DNA from: Bradyrhizobium sp. CB1650
GTDB taxonomy: Bacteria; Pseudomonadota; Alphaproteobacteria; Rhizobiales; Xanthobacteraceae
Length of the DNA: 64,000 nt
Assembly (NCBI RefSeq): GCF_029761915.1
Contig: NZ_CP121695.1
Span: 1,703,501 to 1,767,500 of the forward strand
Direction: 5' to 3'
Shown: piece by piece, positions 26,662-36,510 of the stretch
Layout of the letters: each line of letters opens with the position of its first letter
Position numbering within the stretch: position 1 is the first letter of the stretch
The notes under the pieces: generated by a model
The model's database searches: none
What the model saw: the letters and a program-made list of their open reading frames with translations, nothing else
What the model was told of the DNA's origin: nothing
Program-made: the position numbers and the translations under genes

Positions 26662-26811
26662 ATGCGCCACCGCGTCCTGCTCTTTTCCTCCGCACTGGTC
26701 GTCTTCAGCATCGCGATCTTCCTGTTCGAAGCCCGCGCCGGTGCCCCGCAACTCGCGCCGGAACATTGCGGCTTCTGGACCACGATCGACGCGGGATTGT
26801 CCTGCCGGTAG
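26662..26811 (+). CDS. 49-residue exported or membrane small protein
   Basis: This short ATG frame encodes M-R-H-R-V-L-L-F-S-S followed by a hydrophobic stretch to about residue 22. An A-R-A-G-A site follows, then a mature tail with two cysteines (E-H-C-G-F-W ... L-S-C-R) at the very end. Basic start, hydrophobic core and small-residue site are those of a signal peptide, and the two cysteines could pair. It lies between two minus-strand genes and has no close neighbour on its strand. The ribosome site is weak, so support is the amino-acid pattern only. Confidence 0.5.
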   Translation: MRHRVLLFSSALVVFSIAIFLFEARAGAPQLAPEHCGFWTTIDAGLSCR

Positions 26812-26902
26812 GCGCTTAGGCGGGCTAACGTCTCTGCACGCCTTGAGCTGCGTTCTTGCTCCGATTGCAATGACGCATGATCGCGCCACAGCGAACTCTG
26901 CG

Positions 26903-26928
26903 CTCCCTCCCTCGCAAGGGGGGAGGGA
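26903..26928. repeat. Palindromic repeat fragment (CTCTCCCC family)
   Basis: A short GC-rich hairpin has arms of about 6 to 8 bases (cctccc with gggagg) around ctcgcaagg. It resembles one arm of the repeats at 7337-7480 and 33749-33852. It lies downstream of xseA, in the 190-base gap before the small exported gene, where nothing else was recognised. Confidence 0.55.
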
Positions 26929-27001
26929 ACGCGGCTGTAGGTGCGGCGAACACCCGACCTTTGCTGTGATGACAATTGAAGACGACAGACCGCCGCCGCG
27001 C

Positions 27002-28624
27002 TCAGAACAAGCTGCCCTGATCCACCGGCTTGGCCACGCGCTTCGGCGCGGGCTTGGCCTCGCGCTGTGCCGGTTTCGGCTGCGCTGGCGCGGGCTCAGC
27101 GGCCGGCGTGGGACGATCAGCGTCTGCTGTCGCGCCCACGCGCCCATCGCCAAACTCGATCTCGAGCCGCGCGCTCGGCCCGACCGCGCCGGCCGAGTGC
27201 AGGGGATGGCCGGCCTCGTCGCGCACCAGGGCAAAGCCGCGTGCAAGCACGCTGCGATAGGACAGCGCGGAGAGCAGCTTGCCGCTGTGCTCGACGCGGG
27301 CATCGAGCCGCTGCAATAGCGTTGCCAGCGCGCGACTGGCGCGTTCGGCCAGACGATGCGTGCGCTCGCGCTGGCGGGCGATCGCATTGCGCTGCGCCTG
27401 CGCGTTGGACAGGCGCGAGGCGCGCAGCCGCACCTCGAGCCCCTTGAAGCGGTCGCGCCGCTGCCGCAGCAGCGAGCGCGCGGACAGGCCGAGCCGCTCG
27501 CCGCAGACCGTGAGCCGGTGATCCGCCTGCGCGATCTGGCCATGCAGGACCCGCAGCGTCAGCCGCGCGCTGGTCGCGGCGAAGCGGCGGAAATGCGCAT
27601 GCGTGTTGGCCTTGAGCCCGCGCGGCAAAGCGGCGCCGGCCGAATCCAGCCGCTGCCGCGGGATTGCCAGCAGATCGCCTGCGGCCGGCAGCGCGCGCGC
27701 GGCGGCACGCAGTTCGTTGCGGCGGCTTTCCTGGCCGCGCTGCCAGCAGGCGCGGGTGCGGCGGGCGAGGTCGGCGACCTCGACGAACAGGTCGCTGCGC
27801 ACCGGCACGGCCATCTCGGCCGCTGCCGTCGGCGTCGGCGCGCGCTTGTCGGCGGCAAAATCGATCAGCGTGATATCGGTCTCATGGCCGACCGCGGAGA
27901 TCAGCGGGATCATGCTCTCGGCCGCGGCGCGGACCACGATCTCCTCGTTGAACGACCAGAGATCCTCGAGCGAGCCGCCGCCGCGCGCCACGATCAAGAC
28001 GTCGGGCCGCGGAATCTTGCCCCCCGCAGGGATCGCGTTGAAGCCGCGGATCGCGGCGGCGATCTGCTCGGCCGAGCCTTCGCCCTGCACGCGCACGGGC
28101 CACACCAGCACGCGGCGGGGAAAGCGGTCCTCGAGCCGGTGCAGGATGTCGCGGATGACGGCGCCGGTCGGCGAGGTGACGACGCCGATCACCTCGGGCA
28201 GCCAGGGCAGAAGCTGTTTGCGCGCTTCGTCGAACAGGCCTTCGGCGGCGAGCTTCCTCTTGCGCTCCTCCATCAGCGCCATCAGCGCGCCGATGCCGGC
28301 GGGCTCCAGCGCCTCGATCACGATCTGGTATTTCGAGGAGCCCGGATAGGTGGTGAGCTTGCCGGTGGCGATGACCTCGAGCCCCTCCTGCGGCTTGAAC
28401 CGCATCCGGCTATGGACGCCCTTCCAGATCACCGCTTCGATCTTGGCGCTGTCGTCCTTCAGCGCGAAATAGCAGTGCCCGGAGGAATGGGCGCCGCGAA
28501 AGCCGGAGATCTCGCCGCGGACCCGGACATGGCCATAGGCGTCCTCGACCGTCCGTTTCAGGGACAGCGAGAGCTCGGAGACGGTGAATTCAGGCGCGTT
28601 GAGCAGTTGTTCCGCAGGCGGCAT
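27002..28624 (-). CDS. xseA: Exodeoxyribonuclease VII large subunit
   Basis: The 540-residue protein has the N-terminal OB-fold ([12 protein letters not shown] ... G-E-I-S-G-F-R) and the catalytic domain with [16 protein letters not shown]. It continues with [17 protein letters not shown] and [24 protein letters not shown] long coiled-coil and a Lys/Pro/Ala tail follow. With XseB it degrades single-stranded DNA to oligonucleotides. No xseB is in the window. The C-terminal 60 residues are Pro/Ala/Lys-rich and probably flexible. Confidence 0.97.
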   Translation of the reverse strand: MPPAEQLLNAPEFTVSELSLSLKRTVEDAYGHVRVRGEISGFRGAHSSGHCYFALKDDSAKIEAVIWKGVHSRMRFKPQEGLEVIATGKLTTYPGSSKYQIVIEALEPAGIGALMALMEERKRKLAAEGLFDEARKQLLPWLPEVIGVVTSPTGAVIRDILHRLEDRFPRRVLVWPVRVQGEGSAEQIAAAIRGFNAIPAGGKIPRPDVLIVARGGGSLEDLWSFNEEIVVRAAAESMIPLISAVGHETDITLIDFAADKRAPTPTAAAEMAVPVRSDLFVEVADLARRTRACWQRGQESRRNELRAAARALPAAGDLLAIPRQRLDSAGAALPRGLKANTHAHFRRFAATSARLTLRVLHGQIAQADHRLTVCGERLGLSARSLLRQRRDRFKGLEVRLRASRLSNAQAQRNAIARQRERTHRLAERASRALATLLQRLDARVEHSGKLLSALSYRSVLARGFALVRDEAGHPLHSAGAVGPSARLEIEFGDGRVGATADADRPTPAAEPAPAQPKPAQREAKPAPKRVAKPVDQGSLF

Positions 28625-28777
28625 TCAGGCTCGATTCGGGCTATTTGTGCAGAGTTACCGGCCCAGGGTTGCGCGGGCAACCATATATCCACACGGCGAG
28701 GCCGCGGCCTTGTTGCGGTGGAACGGGACCATGGTAAACCGCACTGCCGCATTGCGGCAATAACATCTGGGCCCATC

Positions 28778-30061
28778 ATGCACATCCTCCTGCTCGGTTC
28801 CGGCGGTCGCGAACATGCTCTGGCATGGAAAATCGCCGCCTCTCCCCTGGTGACCAAATTCTGGTGCGCGCCCGGCAATGCCGGCATTGCGCGGGAAGCG
28901 GAATGCGCGGCGCTGGACATCGCCGACCATGCCGCCGTGATCGCGTTCTGCAAGAAGAATGCGGTCGAGCTCGTGGTGGTCGGCCCGGAGACGCCGCTTG
29001 CGGCCGGCATCGTCGATGACCTCACCGCGGCCGGGATCAAGGCGTTCGGGCCGAGCAGGGCGGCGGCCCAGCTCGAAAGCTCCAAGGGCTTTACCAAGGC
29101 GCTGTGTACCGAATTCGGCATCCCGACCGGCGCCTACAAGCGCTTCACCAACGCGGCCGATGCGCGTGCCTATGTACAGAGTCAGGGCGCGCCGATCGTG
29201 GTGAAGGCCGACGGCCTTGCCGCCGGCAAGGGTGTCGTCGTCGCCAAGACCCAGCGCGAGGCGGAGGACGCCATCGCGATGATGTTCGAGGGGGCCTTTG
29301 GCGAGGCCGGCGCCGAGGTCGTGATCGAGGAATTCCTGCCGGGCCGCGAGATCAGCTTCTTCGCGCTCTGCGACGGCGAGACCGCCATACCGCTCGCCTC
29401 CGCGCAGGACCACAAGCGCGTGTTCGACCACGACGTCGGCCCGAACACCGGCGGCATGGGCGCCTATTCGCCGACGCCGCTGGTCACGCCGGCGATCCAT
29501 GATGCGATCATGGCCAGGATCATCCTGCCGACCGTTGCCGGCATGAAGCAGCGCGGCACGCCGTTCCGCGGCGTGCTCTATGCCGGGATCATGCTGACGA
29601 CGCAGGGCCCGAAGCTGTTCGAGTTCAACGTCCGCTTCGGCGATCCCGAGTGCCAGGTGCTGATGCTGCGCATGATGTCGGACATCGTGCCGGCGTTCAT
29701 CGCCGCCTGCGACGGGGAGTTGAAGCATTTCGATCTGCGCTGGTACCCGGAATCCGCGCTCACCGTGGTGATGGCCGCGAAGGGCTATCCCGGCGACTAC
29801 CGGAAGGGCACGCGCATCGACGGGCTCGACGAGGCCGCCAAGGTCGATACCGTCGAGATCTTCCACGCCGGCACGGTGGCGAAGGACGGCGCGATCCTCG
29901 CCAATGGCGGGCGCGTGCTCAACGTCTGCGCGCTCGGCAAGACCGTGACGGAGGCGCAGGCGCGCGCCTACCAAGCCGTCGACCGCATCAACTGGCCGGA
30001 AGGCTTCTGCCGCCGCGACATCGGCTGGCAGGCGGTGGAAGCGGAGAAAGCCAAGAGCTGA
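28778..30061 (+). CDS. purD: Phosphoribosylamine-glycine ligase
   Basis: The 427-residue GAR synthetase is full-length. It has the N-terminal [12 protein letters not shown] and an ATP-grasp domain with [31 protein letters not shown] and [13 protein letters not shown] (metal and ATP site) follow. It makes glycinamide ribonucleotide, the second step of purine synthesis. The ATG at 28778 is fixed by the conserved M-H-I-L-L-L start. It is divergent from xseA with 153 bases between; no other pur gene is nearby. A longer open frame upstream is an antisense reading of xseA. Confidence 0.98.
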   Translation: MHILLLGSGGREHALAWKIAASPLVTKFWCAPGNAGIAREAECAALDIADHAAVIAFCKKNAVELVVVGPETPLAAGIVDDLTAAGIKAFGPSRAAAQLESSKGFTKALCTEFGIPTGAYKRFTNAADARAYVQSQGAPIVVKADGLAAGKGVVVAKTQREAEDAIAMMFEGAFGEAGAEVVIEEFLPGREISFFALCDGETAIPLASAQDHKRVFDHDVGPNTGGMGAYSPTPLVTPAIHDAIMARIILPTVAGMKQRGTPFRGVLYAGIMLTTQGPKLFEFNVRFGDPECQVLMLRMMSDIVPAFIAACDGELKHFDLRWYPESALTVVMAAKGYPGDYRKGTRIDGLDEAAKVDTVEIFHAGTVAKDGAILANGGRVLNVCALGKTVTEAQARAYQAVDRINWPEGFCRRDIGWQAVEAEKAKS

Positions 30062-30189
30062 CAGCGGTTTTTCCCGTCGGCGCGCAATCGGAGCATCCGT
30101 GCCGGCAACTGCCGTGCTACTTTGCATGGGGTTGTTTTTCATATTTTTTGGTTGGGGCGCCGCGGGAATGACCGGATAAGGATGCAAAG

Positions 30190-31092
30190 ATGTCCGATCT
30201 CGCCGACCTCTACCCCGGCTTCGCCTCGGAATGGATCAACACCTCCTTCGGCCGCGTCTTCGCGCGCGTCGGCGGCAAGGGGCCGCCGCTGTTGCTGCTG
30301 CACGGCTTCTCCGAGACGCATGTGATGTGGCACCGCGTGGCGCCCGAGCTCGCGGACGCCTTCACGCTGATCATCGCCGACCTGCCGGGCTATGGCTGGT
30401 CCGACATGCCCGAGAGCGACGCGCTGCATATCCCCTACAGCAAGCGCGCGATGGCCAAGGCCATGGTGGAGGCGATGGAGCAGCTCGGCCATGTGCATTT
30501 CGGGCTCGCCGGCCACGACCGCGGCGGTCGCGTCTCCTACCGGCTCGCGCTCGACCATCCCGGCCGGCTGTCGCGGCTCGCCGTGCTCGATATCCTGCCG
30601 ACCTATAATTACTGGGAGCGCATGAACCGGCAGTATGCGCTGAAGATCTATCACTGGACCTTCCTCGCGCAGCCCTATCCGCTGCCGGAGACGCTGATCA
30701 CGGGCAACGGCGAGTTCTTCCTGCGCTTCAAGATGGCGAGCCAGACCAAGTCGAAGACGCTGGACGCCATCGACAAGCGCGCGCTCGAGCATTACATCGC
30801 GCCGTTCCACGATCCAGCCCGTGTGCACGCGATGTGCGAGGACTATCGCGCCGGCGCCTATTTCGACTACGACCTCGACAAGACCGACTTCGAGGCCGGC
30901 AAGAAGATCACGGTCCCGATGCTGGCGCTGTGGGGCAACGCCGGCGTCGCGCAAGCCGCCGCCACCCCGCTCGACACCTGGAAGCAATGGGCCACGAATG
31001 TCGAGGGCATGCCGGTGGATTCAGGTCACTTCCTGACGGAGGAGAATCCGCAAGTTACCGCGAAGGCGTTGCGCGCGTTCTTCCAGGTTTGA
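30190..31092 (+). CDS. Haloacetate (fluoroacetate) dehalogenase-like alpha/beta hydrolase
   Basis: The 300-residue protein has L-L-L-H-G-F (oxyanion region) and the elbow G-H-D110-R111-G-G-R114. D134, H155-W156, Y219 and H280 complete the set. These positions coincide with the catalytic Asp110, carboxylate-binding Arg111/Arg114, second acid Asp134, halide-pocket His155/Trp156/Tyr219 and His280 reported, as I recall, for the Rhodopseudomonas palustris fluoroacetate dehalogenase. Such enzymes release halide from haloacetate to give glycolate. No transporter or glycolate gene is adjacent. An epoxide hydrolase role is less likely because the lid lacks an obvious Tyr pair. Confidence 0.88.
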   Translation: MSDLADLYPGFASEWINTSFGRVFARVGGKGPPLLLLHGFSETHVMWHRVAPELADAFTLIIADLPGYGWSDMPESDALHIPYSKRAMAKAMVEAMEQLGHVHFGLAGHDRGGRVSYRLALDHPGRLSRLAVLDILPTYNYWERMNRQYALKIYHWTFLAQPYPLPETLITGNGEFFLRFKMASQTKSKTLDAIDKRALEHYIAPFHDPARVHAMCEDYRAGAYFDYDLDKTDFEAGKKITVPMLALWGNAGVAQAAATPLDTWKQWATNVEGMPVDSGHFLTEENPQVTAKALRAFFQV

Positions 31093-31097
31093 TCCAC

Positions 31098-31207
31098 ACT
31101 GTCATCGCCCGGCTTGACCGGCGATCCAGTACTCCGAGACGGTAATGATTGAATTGATAGGCCGCGGCGTACTGGATGCCCCGCCTTCGCGGGGCATGAC
31201 GACAGAG
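31098..31207. repeat. Inverted intergenic repeat (TCATCGCCCGG / GTACTGGAT family)
   Basis: An outer pair, about actgtcatcg (31098-31107) against cgacagagt (31200-31208), surrounds an inner pair, cagtact (31127-31133) against agtactgg-like (31168-31175). Each half carries its own small hairpin (gcccggcttgaccggc and gccccgccttcgcggggc). It fills the gap between two convergent genes and looks like a dispersed bradyrhizobial repeat. Confidence 0.65.
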
Positions 31208-31217
31208 TGTGTGGCCC

Positions 31218-31664
31218 CTACCGCCGCTCCCGAAAGAACTCCCGCAAGAGCCGCGCCGCCTCGCTCTCGCCGACCGCGGAATAGACCTCCGGCGCGTGGT
31301 GGCAGGTCGGCGAGGCGAAGAAGCGCACGCCGGATTCGACCGCGCCGCCCTTGGGGTCGGCGGCGCCGTAATAGAGTCGCCTGACCCTTGCAAAGGAGAT
31401 CGCGCCCGCACACATGGTGCAGGGCTCCAGCGTCACGTAGAGATCGCAGTCCACCAGGCGCTCGCTGCCGATCTTTTTCGCGGCCTCGCGCAGCGCAATG
31501 ATCTCTGCATGGGCCGTGGGGTCGTGGTCGGTCAGCGTCCGGTTGGCCGCGGTGGCGATGACCTCGTAATTGCGGACCACCACGCATCCGATCGGAACTT
31601 CGCCCGATTTTCCGGCATTTTCGGCCGTCTTGAGCGCCAAATCCATGAAAGAAGGGGCTTTCAT
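31218..31664 (-). CDS. tadA: tRNA-specific adenosine deaminase TadA
   Basis: The 148-residue protein from ATG 31664 (GAGG just upstream) has the zinc-binding motifs H-A-E-I and P-C-T-M-C plus the family's E-V-P-I-G-C-V-V-V and N-R-T-L-T-D-H-D-P-T-A. TadA converts A34 to inosine in tRNA-Arg(ACG) and is normally essential. A longer frame to 31760 has no conserved sequence. It is divergent from the pseudouridine synthase gene (131 bases apart) and converges on the dehalogenase-like gene across a repeat. Another nucleoside deaminase is a minor alternative. Confidence 0.93.
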   Translation of the reverse strand: MKAPSFMDLALKTAENAGKSGEVPIGCVVVRNYEVIATAANRTLTDHDPTAHAEIIALREAAKKIGSERLVDCDLYVTLEPCTMCAGAISFARVRRLYYGAADPKGGAVESGVRFFASPTCHHAPEVYSAVGESEAARLLREFFRERR

Positions 31665-31795
31665 GCCTCGTATCATCGCCAGAAACCTGCTAGTAGCTCC
31701 GCCTTCAGCAAGAGTTGATCCCGGTTTTGCCTGAACATGCGGCTCGGAACGAGCGCGCACAATGCCCTTTGACCATTCCCTAAGTGAGACGATTC

Positions 31796-33712
31796 ATGCC
31801 CCGCGACAGCGACAAACACAACGATTCCCCGCGCGGCCGGCGTGATCGAGGCGGGCCCAAGGGATCATTCAAGGGCCGTAGCGGCAAGCCGAGGGGACCT
31901 GAGAAGAAGTTCGCCAAGCGCGGCTTTGCCGGCAAGGGCGACCGCGACGAGCGCCCGTCCCGCGGCGACCGCAACAGCCGTCCGTTCCGCCGCCGCGAGG
32001 AGGGCGACGCCCCGCGCCGCGATTTCGGCGACCGGCCGCGCTTCAAGCGTGACGACCGCGGGCGCGAGGATCGCGGCGAACGCAGCTTCAAGCCGCGTGG
32101 CGACCGGCCGTTCAAGCCGCGCGGAGACCACCCAAAATTCGCTTCTGACGAGCGTGCGCCACGTGGCGAGCGTTCCGAACGGCGGTTCGAGGACCGGAAG
32201 TTTTCGCGCGGTGGCTCCGATCGGCCGCGCAAGGACTTTGGCCGTGATCGTGATTTCGAGGGAAAAGACCGCAAACGCGACTTCGGCGATCGCAAGCGCG
32301 ATTTCGAGGGCGGGGATCGCAAGCGCAGCTTCGGCGACCGCCCGCGTGATCGGGACGATCGGCCTCGCAAGAATTTTGGCAAGAGCTTCGGCAAGGATTT
32401 TGGCGGCCGCGACCGCGGCGAGGAAAAGCCCTGGCGTCAGCGCGACGACCGTCGCGAAGGCGGCCGCGGCGATGACCGTCCGCGCTTCTCCCGGCGCCGC
32501 GACGAGGGTAGCGAGGATCGCCCGAGGTTCGGTCGTTCGCGCGAGGGGCGGTCGCAAGGTCGCTCCGACTGGCACGAGCATCCGCGCAGCGCGGGCCGCT
32601 TCCGCGACCGACCGCGCCGGGACAACGAGGACGACAGCAAAATCTTCAGCAAGCGCCCGGCCTTCGGCGGTCGTGGTGTCTATCGAGAGCGCGATCGTGA
32701 TTTCGAGGGACGCCCACATCGCGACGAAGCGCCGAAGCCGAAGAAGGCCGGCGAGCGCATCGCCAAGGTGCTGGCGCGTGCGGGTCTCGCCTCGCGCCGC
32801 GATGCCGAGGAGATGGTCACGCAGGGGCGTGTCACCGTCAACGGACGCGTGATCAATTCACCGGCGCTCGACGTGACGCAGAACGACGTGGTCGCCGTCG
32901 ACGGCAAGCCGTTGCCGCCGCGCGAGCGCACGCGACTGTTCCTCTATCACAAGCCGCGCGGGCTGATGACCACGCATGACGATCCCGAGGGGCGTCCGAC
33001 CGTGTTCGACAACCTGCCCGAAGGCCTGCCGCGGCTGATCTCGGTCGGCCGGCTCGACTTCAACACCGAAGGCCTCTTGCTGCTCACCAATGATGGCGGG
33101 CTCGCGCGCACGCTCGAGCTGCCCGATACCGGCTGGTTGCGGCGCTACCGCGTCCGCGCTCATGGCGACGTCACCCAGGCGCAGCTCGACGAACTCAAGA
33201 ACGGCATCGAGGTCGAGGGCGTCAAATACGGCCCGATCGAAGCGACGCTGGAGCGCGACCAGGGCGCCAATGTCTGGCTGGTGTTCGCGATCCGCGAGGG
33301 CAAGAACCGCGAGGTGCGCAACGTCTGCGCCCATCTCGGGCTCGAGGTGAACCGGCTGATCCGGGTGTCCTACGGCCCGTTCCAGCTCGGCGAGATTCCC
33401 GAAGGCCAGGTCGACGAGATCAAGTCGCGCGTGTTGCGCGAGCAGCTCGGCGACAAGGTGATCGAGAGGTCGGGCGCGCAGTTCGACGTGCCCTCGAAAT
33501 CCGCCCCGCGCGATGACGATGCACCGCGCGAGAAGAAGCCGATGAAGCGCGCCGTGATCAATGACCGCAAGGGCCGCCGCGTGCTGGTGCAGCGCACCGG
33601 CAGCGAGGAGGCGCGCGAACGCAACGAGTGGGAGGCCGGCGGTTACGGCCCGCCACGCCGTCCCAAGCGCGGCTACCATGGCAAGCGCGACCTGAAGCCG
33701 CGGGAGGACTGA
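31796..33712 (+). CDS. RsuA/RluB-family rRNA pseudouridine synthase with long charged N-terminal tail
   Basis: The product is 638 residues, against about 240-300 for usual RluB/RluE proteins. Residues 1-315 are low-complexity and dominated by Arg, Asp, Gly, Lys, Glu and Phe, with recurring R-D-F, G-D-R and R-P-R units; they should be disordered and bind nucleic acid. An S4 domain (about 318-370) and the RsuA catalytic domain follow, with G-R-L-D-F-N-T-E-G-L-L-L carrying the catalytic Asp near 420. A basic tail ends the protein. It makes pseudouridine in rRNA (RluB-like is likely). The ATG at 31796 is preferred to a GTG four codons earlier. Confidence 0.93.
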   Translation: MPRDSDKHNDSPRGRRDRGGPKGSFKGRSGKPRGPEKKFAKRGFAGKGDRDERPSRGDRNSRPFRRREEGDAPRRDFGDRPRFKRDDRGREDRGERSFKPRGDRPFKPRGDHPKFASDERAPRGERSERRFEDRKFSRGGSDRPRKDFGRDRDFEGKDRKRDFGDRKRDFEGGDRKRSFGDRPRDRDDRPRKNFGKSFGKDFGGRDRGEEKPWRQRDDRREGGRGDDRPRFSRRRDEGSEDRPRFGRSREGRSQGRSDWHEHPRSAGRFRDRPRRDNEDDSKIFSKRPAFGGRGVYRERDRDFEGRPHRDEAPKPKKAGERIAKVLARAGLASRRDAEEMVTQGRVTVNGRVINSPALDVTQNDVVAVDGKPLPPRERTRLFLYHKPRGLMTTHDDPEGRPTVFDNLPEGLPRLISVGRLDFNTEGLLLLTNDGGLARTLELPDTGWLRRYRVRAHGDVTQAQLDELKNGIEVEGVKYGPIEATLERDQGANVWLVFAIREGKNREVRNVCAHLGLEVNRLIRVSYGPFQLGEIPEGQVDEIKSRVLREQLGDKVIERSGAQFDVPSKSAPRDDDAPREKKPMKRAVINDRKGRRVLVQRTGSEEARERNEWEAGGYGPPRRPKRGYHGKRDLKPRED

Positions 33713-33748
33713 GGTGACGCGCCGTCCTTCGCTCGGCACTCTCTCATT

Positions 33749-33852
33749 CCCTCCCCCCTTGCGGGGGAGGGTTAGGGAGGGGGGTGCCCCACGAGAGGTC
33801 TGCGCTTGTGGCACCCCCTTCCCCAACCTCTCCCCGCAAGGGGGAGGGGAGC
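33749..33852. repeat. Large GC-rich inverted repeat (CTCTCCCC family)
   Basis: Two arms of about 40 bases (near 33751-33790 and 33809-33850) are imperfect inverted copies. Each contains a short hairpin of ctccccc/gggggag type with a ttgc or gcaa loop. It lies between the pseudouridine synthase and rsmD genes on the same strand, so it may separate their transcripts. Confidence 0.8.
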
Positions 33853-33886
33853 ACACCGCCCGTGTGGCAACAGAGTGGGCAATGTA

Positions 33887-34444
33887 ATGCGCGTCGTCGG
33901 CGGTCGATTGAAGGGGCGCAATCTCGCCTCACCGTCCTCGCGCGACATCCGCCCGACCGCGGATCGCCTGCGCGAGTCCGTGTTCAACATCCTCGTGCAC
34001 GCCTACGACGATCCGATCCAGGACGCGCGCGTGCTTGATCTCTTTGCCGGCACCGGCGCGCTCGGCATCGAGGCGGTCTCGCGCGGCGCGAAATTCACGC
34101 TGTTCGTCGACAATGGCGCCGAGGCGCGCGCACTGCTCCGCAACAATGTCGAGGCGCTCGGCCTCGGCGGCGTCACCAAGGTCTATCGCCGCGATGCGAC
34201 CGATCTTGGGCCTGCGCATCCCGTCGAGCCGTTCTCGCTGGTGTTCCTCGATCCACCCTACGGCAAGGGTTTTGCCGAGCAGGCGCTCGCGAGTTTGCGC
34301 GACGGCGGCTGGCTCGCGCCGGACGCATTGCTGGTGGTCGAGGAGGCGAAAGCCGCGCAGTTCGCAGCGCCGGACGGCTACGAGGAATTGGAGCGGCGCG
34401 CGTACGACGACACGGAGTTCGTGTTTTTGAAGCGCAAAGCGTAG
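33887..34444 (+). CDS. rsmD: 16S rRNA m2G966 methyltransferase RsmD
   Basis: The 185-residue protein begins M-R-V-V-G-G-R-L-K-G-R and shows R-P-T-A-D-R-L-R-E-S-V-F-N-I-L, the SAM-binding D-L-F-A-G-T-G-A-L-G-I-E-A and the catalytic D-P-P-Y near residue 123. RsmD methylates N2 of G966 in 16S rRNA. The ATG at 33887 is fixed by the conserved start; the longer frame reads into the repeat. It ends two bases from the convergent mutL stop. Confidence 0.96.
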   Translation: MRVVGGRLKGRNLASPSSRDIRPTADRLRESVFNILVHAYDDPIQDARVLDLFAGTGALGIEAVSRGAKFTLFVDNGAEARALLRNNVEALGLGGVTKVYRRDATDLGPAHPVEPFSLVFLDPPYGKGFAEQALASLRDGGWLAPDALLVVEEAKAAQFAAPDGYEELERRAYDDTEFVFLKRKA

Positions 34445-34446
34445 AC

Positions 34447-36258
34447 TTACCGCCGCCCGAATAGCTTCTCGACATCAGCGAGCTTCAGCTCGACGTAAGT
34501 CGGCCGGCCGTGATTGCATTGGCCGGAGTTCGGTGTCTCCTCCATCTCGCGGAGCAGCGCGTTCATCTCCTCCGGCTTGAGGCGGCGACCGGCGCGCACC
34601 GAGCCGTGGCAGGCCATGGTGGCGGCGACATGCATCAGCCGGCGCTCCAGCGGTAGCGCCTCGTCCCATTCGGCCATGTGTTCGGCAAGGTCGCGCAAAA
34701 GCCCGCCCGCATTGGTCTTGCCGAGCAGCGACGGCGTCTCGCGGACCGCGACCGCGCCAGGGCCGAAGGATTCGATCGCAAGTCCGAACGATGCAAGCTC
34801 GTCGCTGCGCGCCAGCAGCCGCTCGACCGTTGCCTCGTCCATCTCGACGATCTCGGGGATCAGCAAGATCTGCCGCTGCACGCCGTTCCGCGCCAGCGAC
34901 GCCTTCAGCCGCTCATAGACGATGCGCTCATGCGCAGCATGCTGGTCGACGATGATCAATCCGTCGCGGGTCTGCGACACGATGTAGGTCTCGTGGATCT
35001 GGGTGCGTGCGGCACCCAGCGGGCGGTCGACCAGATCGCCCACGGGCTGCGTCTCGATCCGCACGTCCGCACGCGGCGCGCCGACATCGAACGCGGCTTG
35101 GGCGCGCTCCGCGAAAGCGGGCGCCGCGGCGCCGTCGAAGGACGGCAGGGGTGCCATTGGGGCCGAGGGCGACTGCCGCCAATCCCAATTGCCCGGACGC
35201 GGTGCGAAGGCAGGCCGGAACGAGGACAGCGCGCTGTCGCCGCTGTTGGCGGCGGTGCGCCGGCCCTCGCGCGCAAGCCCCTCCTTCAGTCCATGCACGA
35301 TCAATGCGCGCACGAGGCCTGCGTTGCGGAACCGCACCTCGGTCTTGGCCGGATGCACGTTGGCGTCGACCTCGCGCGGGTCGAGCGTGACGAACAGCGC
35401 CACCACGGGATGGCGGTCGCGCGGCAGATAGTCGGAATAGGCCGCGCGCACCGCGCCGAGGATCAGCTTGTCGCGCACCGGCCGGCCGTTGACGAACAGA
35501 TATTGCCCGAGCGCGTTGGCTTTCGTCAGCGCAGGGGCTGCGGCATAGCCGGCGACTACGACGCCCTCGCGCTCGGCATGGACCTCGATGGCGTGGCTGC
35601 GAAACTCCGCCCCCAGGATATCGCCGAGTCGCGTCAGGCGGCCGGCCGCGCCGGGCAGCGCCGCGGCCCAGGTTACCGGCGCGCGCTCCTCGCCCGCCAG
35701 CGTGAAGGCGATGTCCGGTCGCGCCATCGCCAGCCGCCGTACCACTTCACGAATGGCCTCGGCCTCGGTGCGATCGGTCTTCAGAAACTTCAACCGCGCC
35801 GGCGTCGCGTAGAAGAGGTCGTTGACCTCGACGCGGGTGCCGTGGGCCAGTGCCGCCGGCATGATCTCGGACTTCTCGCCGCCCTCGACCGCCAGTGCCC
35901 AGGCGTGGGGCTCGCTCGCATGCCGCGTCGTGATCGAAAGACGTGCGACCGAGCCGATCGAGGGCAGCGCCTCGCCGCGGAACCCGAGGGTGCGGATCTG
36001 CAGCAGGTCCTCGTCATCCAGCTTGGACGTGGCATGGCGTTCGACTGCGAGCGACAGATCCTTCGCGGTCATGCCGCCGCCGTCGTCGGTGATGCCGATC
36101 CGCCGCCGCCCGCCGCCGTCGGTGAATACATCGATCCGGCTCGCCCCGGCATCGATCGCATTCTCGACGAGTTCCTTGACCACGCTCGCCGGGCGCTCGA
36201 CCACCTCGCCGGCGGCGATGCGGTTGACGACTTGCTCGGGAAGTTGACGGACGGGCAT
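34447..36258 (-). CDS. mutL: DNA mismatch repair protein MutL
   Basis: The 603-residue protein has a GHKL ATPase N-terminus (I-A-A-G-E-V-V, E-L-V-E-N-A-I-D-A-G-A and D-D-G-G-G-M) and T-L-G-F-R-G-E-A-L-P-S-I. A Pro/Ala-rich linker (about 335-410) leads to a C-terminal domain with D438-Q-H-A-A-H-E. D-Q-H-A-x2-E-x4-E is the latent endonuclease motif found where MutH is absent. A-C-H-G-S-V-R and N-H-G-R-P-T support the zinc-site residues. It nicks DNA during methyl-independent mismatch repair. No mutS lies in the window. Confidence 0.97.
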   Translation of the reverse strand: MPVRQLPEQVVNRIAAGEVVERPASVVKELVENAIDAGASRIDVFTDGGGRRRIGITDDGGGMTAKDLSLAVERHATSKLDDEDLLQIRTLGFRGEALPSIGSVARLSITTRHASEPHAWALAVEGGEKSEIMPAALAHGTRVEVNDLFYATPARLKFLKTDRTEAEAIREVVRRLAMARPDIAFTLAGEERAPVTWAAALPGAAGRLTRLGDILGAEFRSHAIEVHAEREGVVVAGYAAAPALTKANALGQYLFVNGRPVRDKLILGAVRAAYSDYLPRDRHPVVALFVTLDPREVDANVHPAKTEVRFRNAGLVRALIVHGLKEGLAREGRRTAANSGDSALSSFRPAFAPRPGNWDWRQSPSAPMAPLPSFDGAAAPAFAERAQAAFDVGAPRADVRIETQPVGDLVDRPLGAARTQIHETYIVSQTRDGLIIVDQHAAHERIVYERLKASLARNGVQRQILLIPEIVEMDEATVERLLARSDELASFGLAIESFGPGAVAVRETPSLLGKTNAGGLLRDLAEHMAEWDEALPLERRLMHVAATMACHGSVRAGRRLKPEEMNALLREMEETPNSGQCNHGRPTYVELKLADVEKLFGRR

Positions 36259-36510
36259 GGGCTTAGGTCTTGAACTTGGACTTGGATTCGCTGACGGCGC
36301 TATCTTAAGCCGTGTTGCGTCAAAAGCATGTGCTGAGCAACAACATCGTGCCGGGCTGGGGAAGGAGGGCGTCTATCACATTGAAGACATTGGACGTTCG
36401 AACAAATAGCGCACCGGCGATGGGCCGATCTCCTGCCGCGGGTCGTCATTGTGAGGCGTAGGGAGCGGGTGTAGCATCGTGAAAAAATGGCAGCAGGACG
36501 GGAGGACGCC

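Noticed and set aside
27356..28777. Long plus-strand frame that runs into purD
   Set aside because: The part before 28778 is antisense to xseA; only the purD portion has protein-like conservation.
31865..32719. Long alternative frames in both directions over the pseudouridine synthase tail
   Set aside because: The repeated Arg/Asp codons keep several frames open; only the plus-strand frame joins a known catalytic domain.
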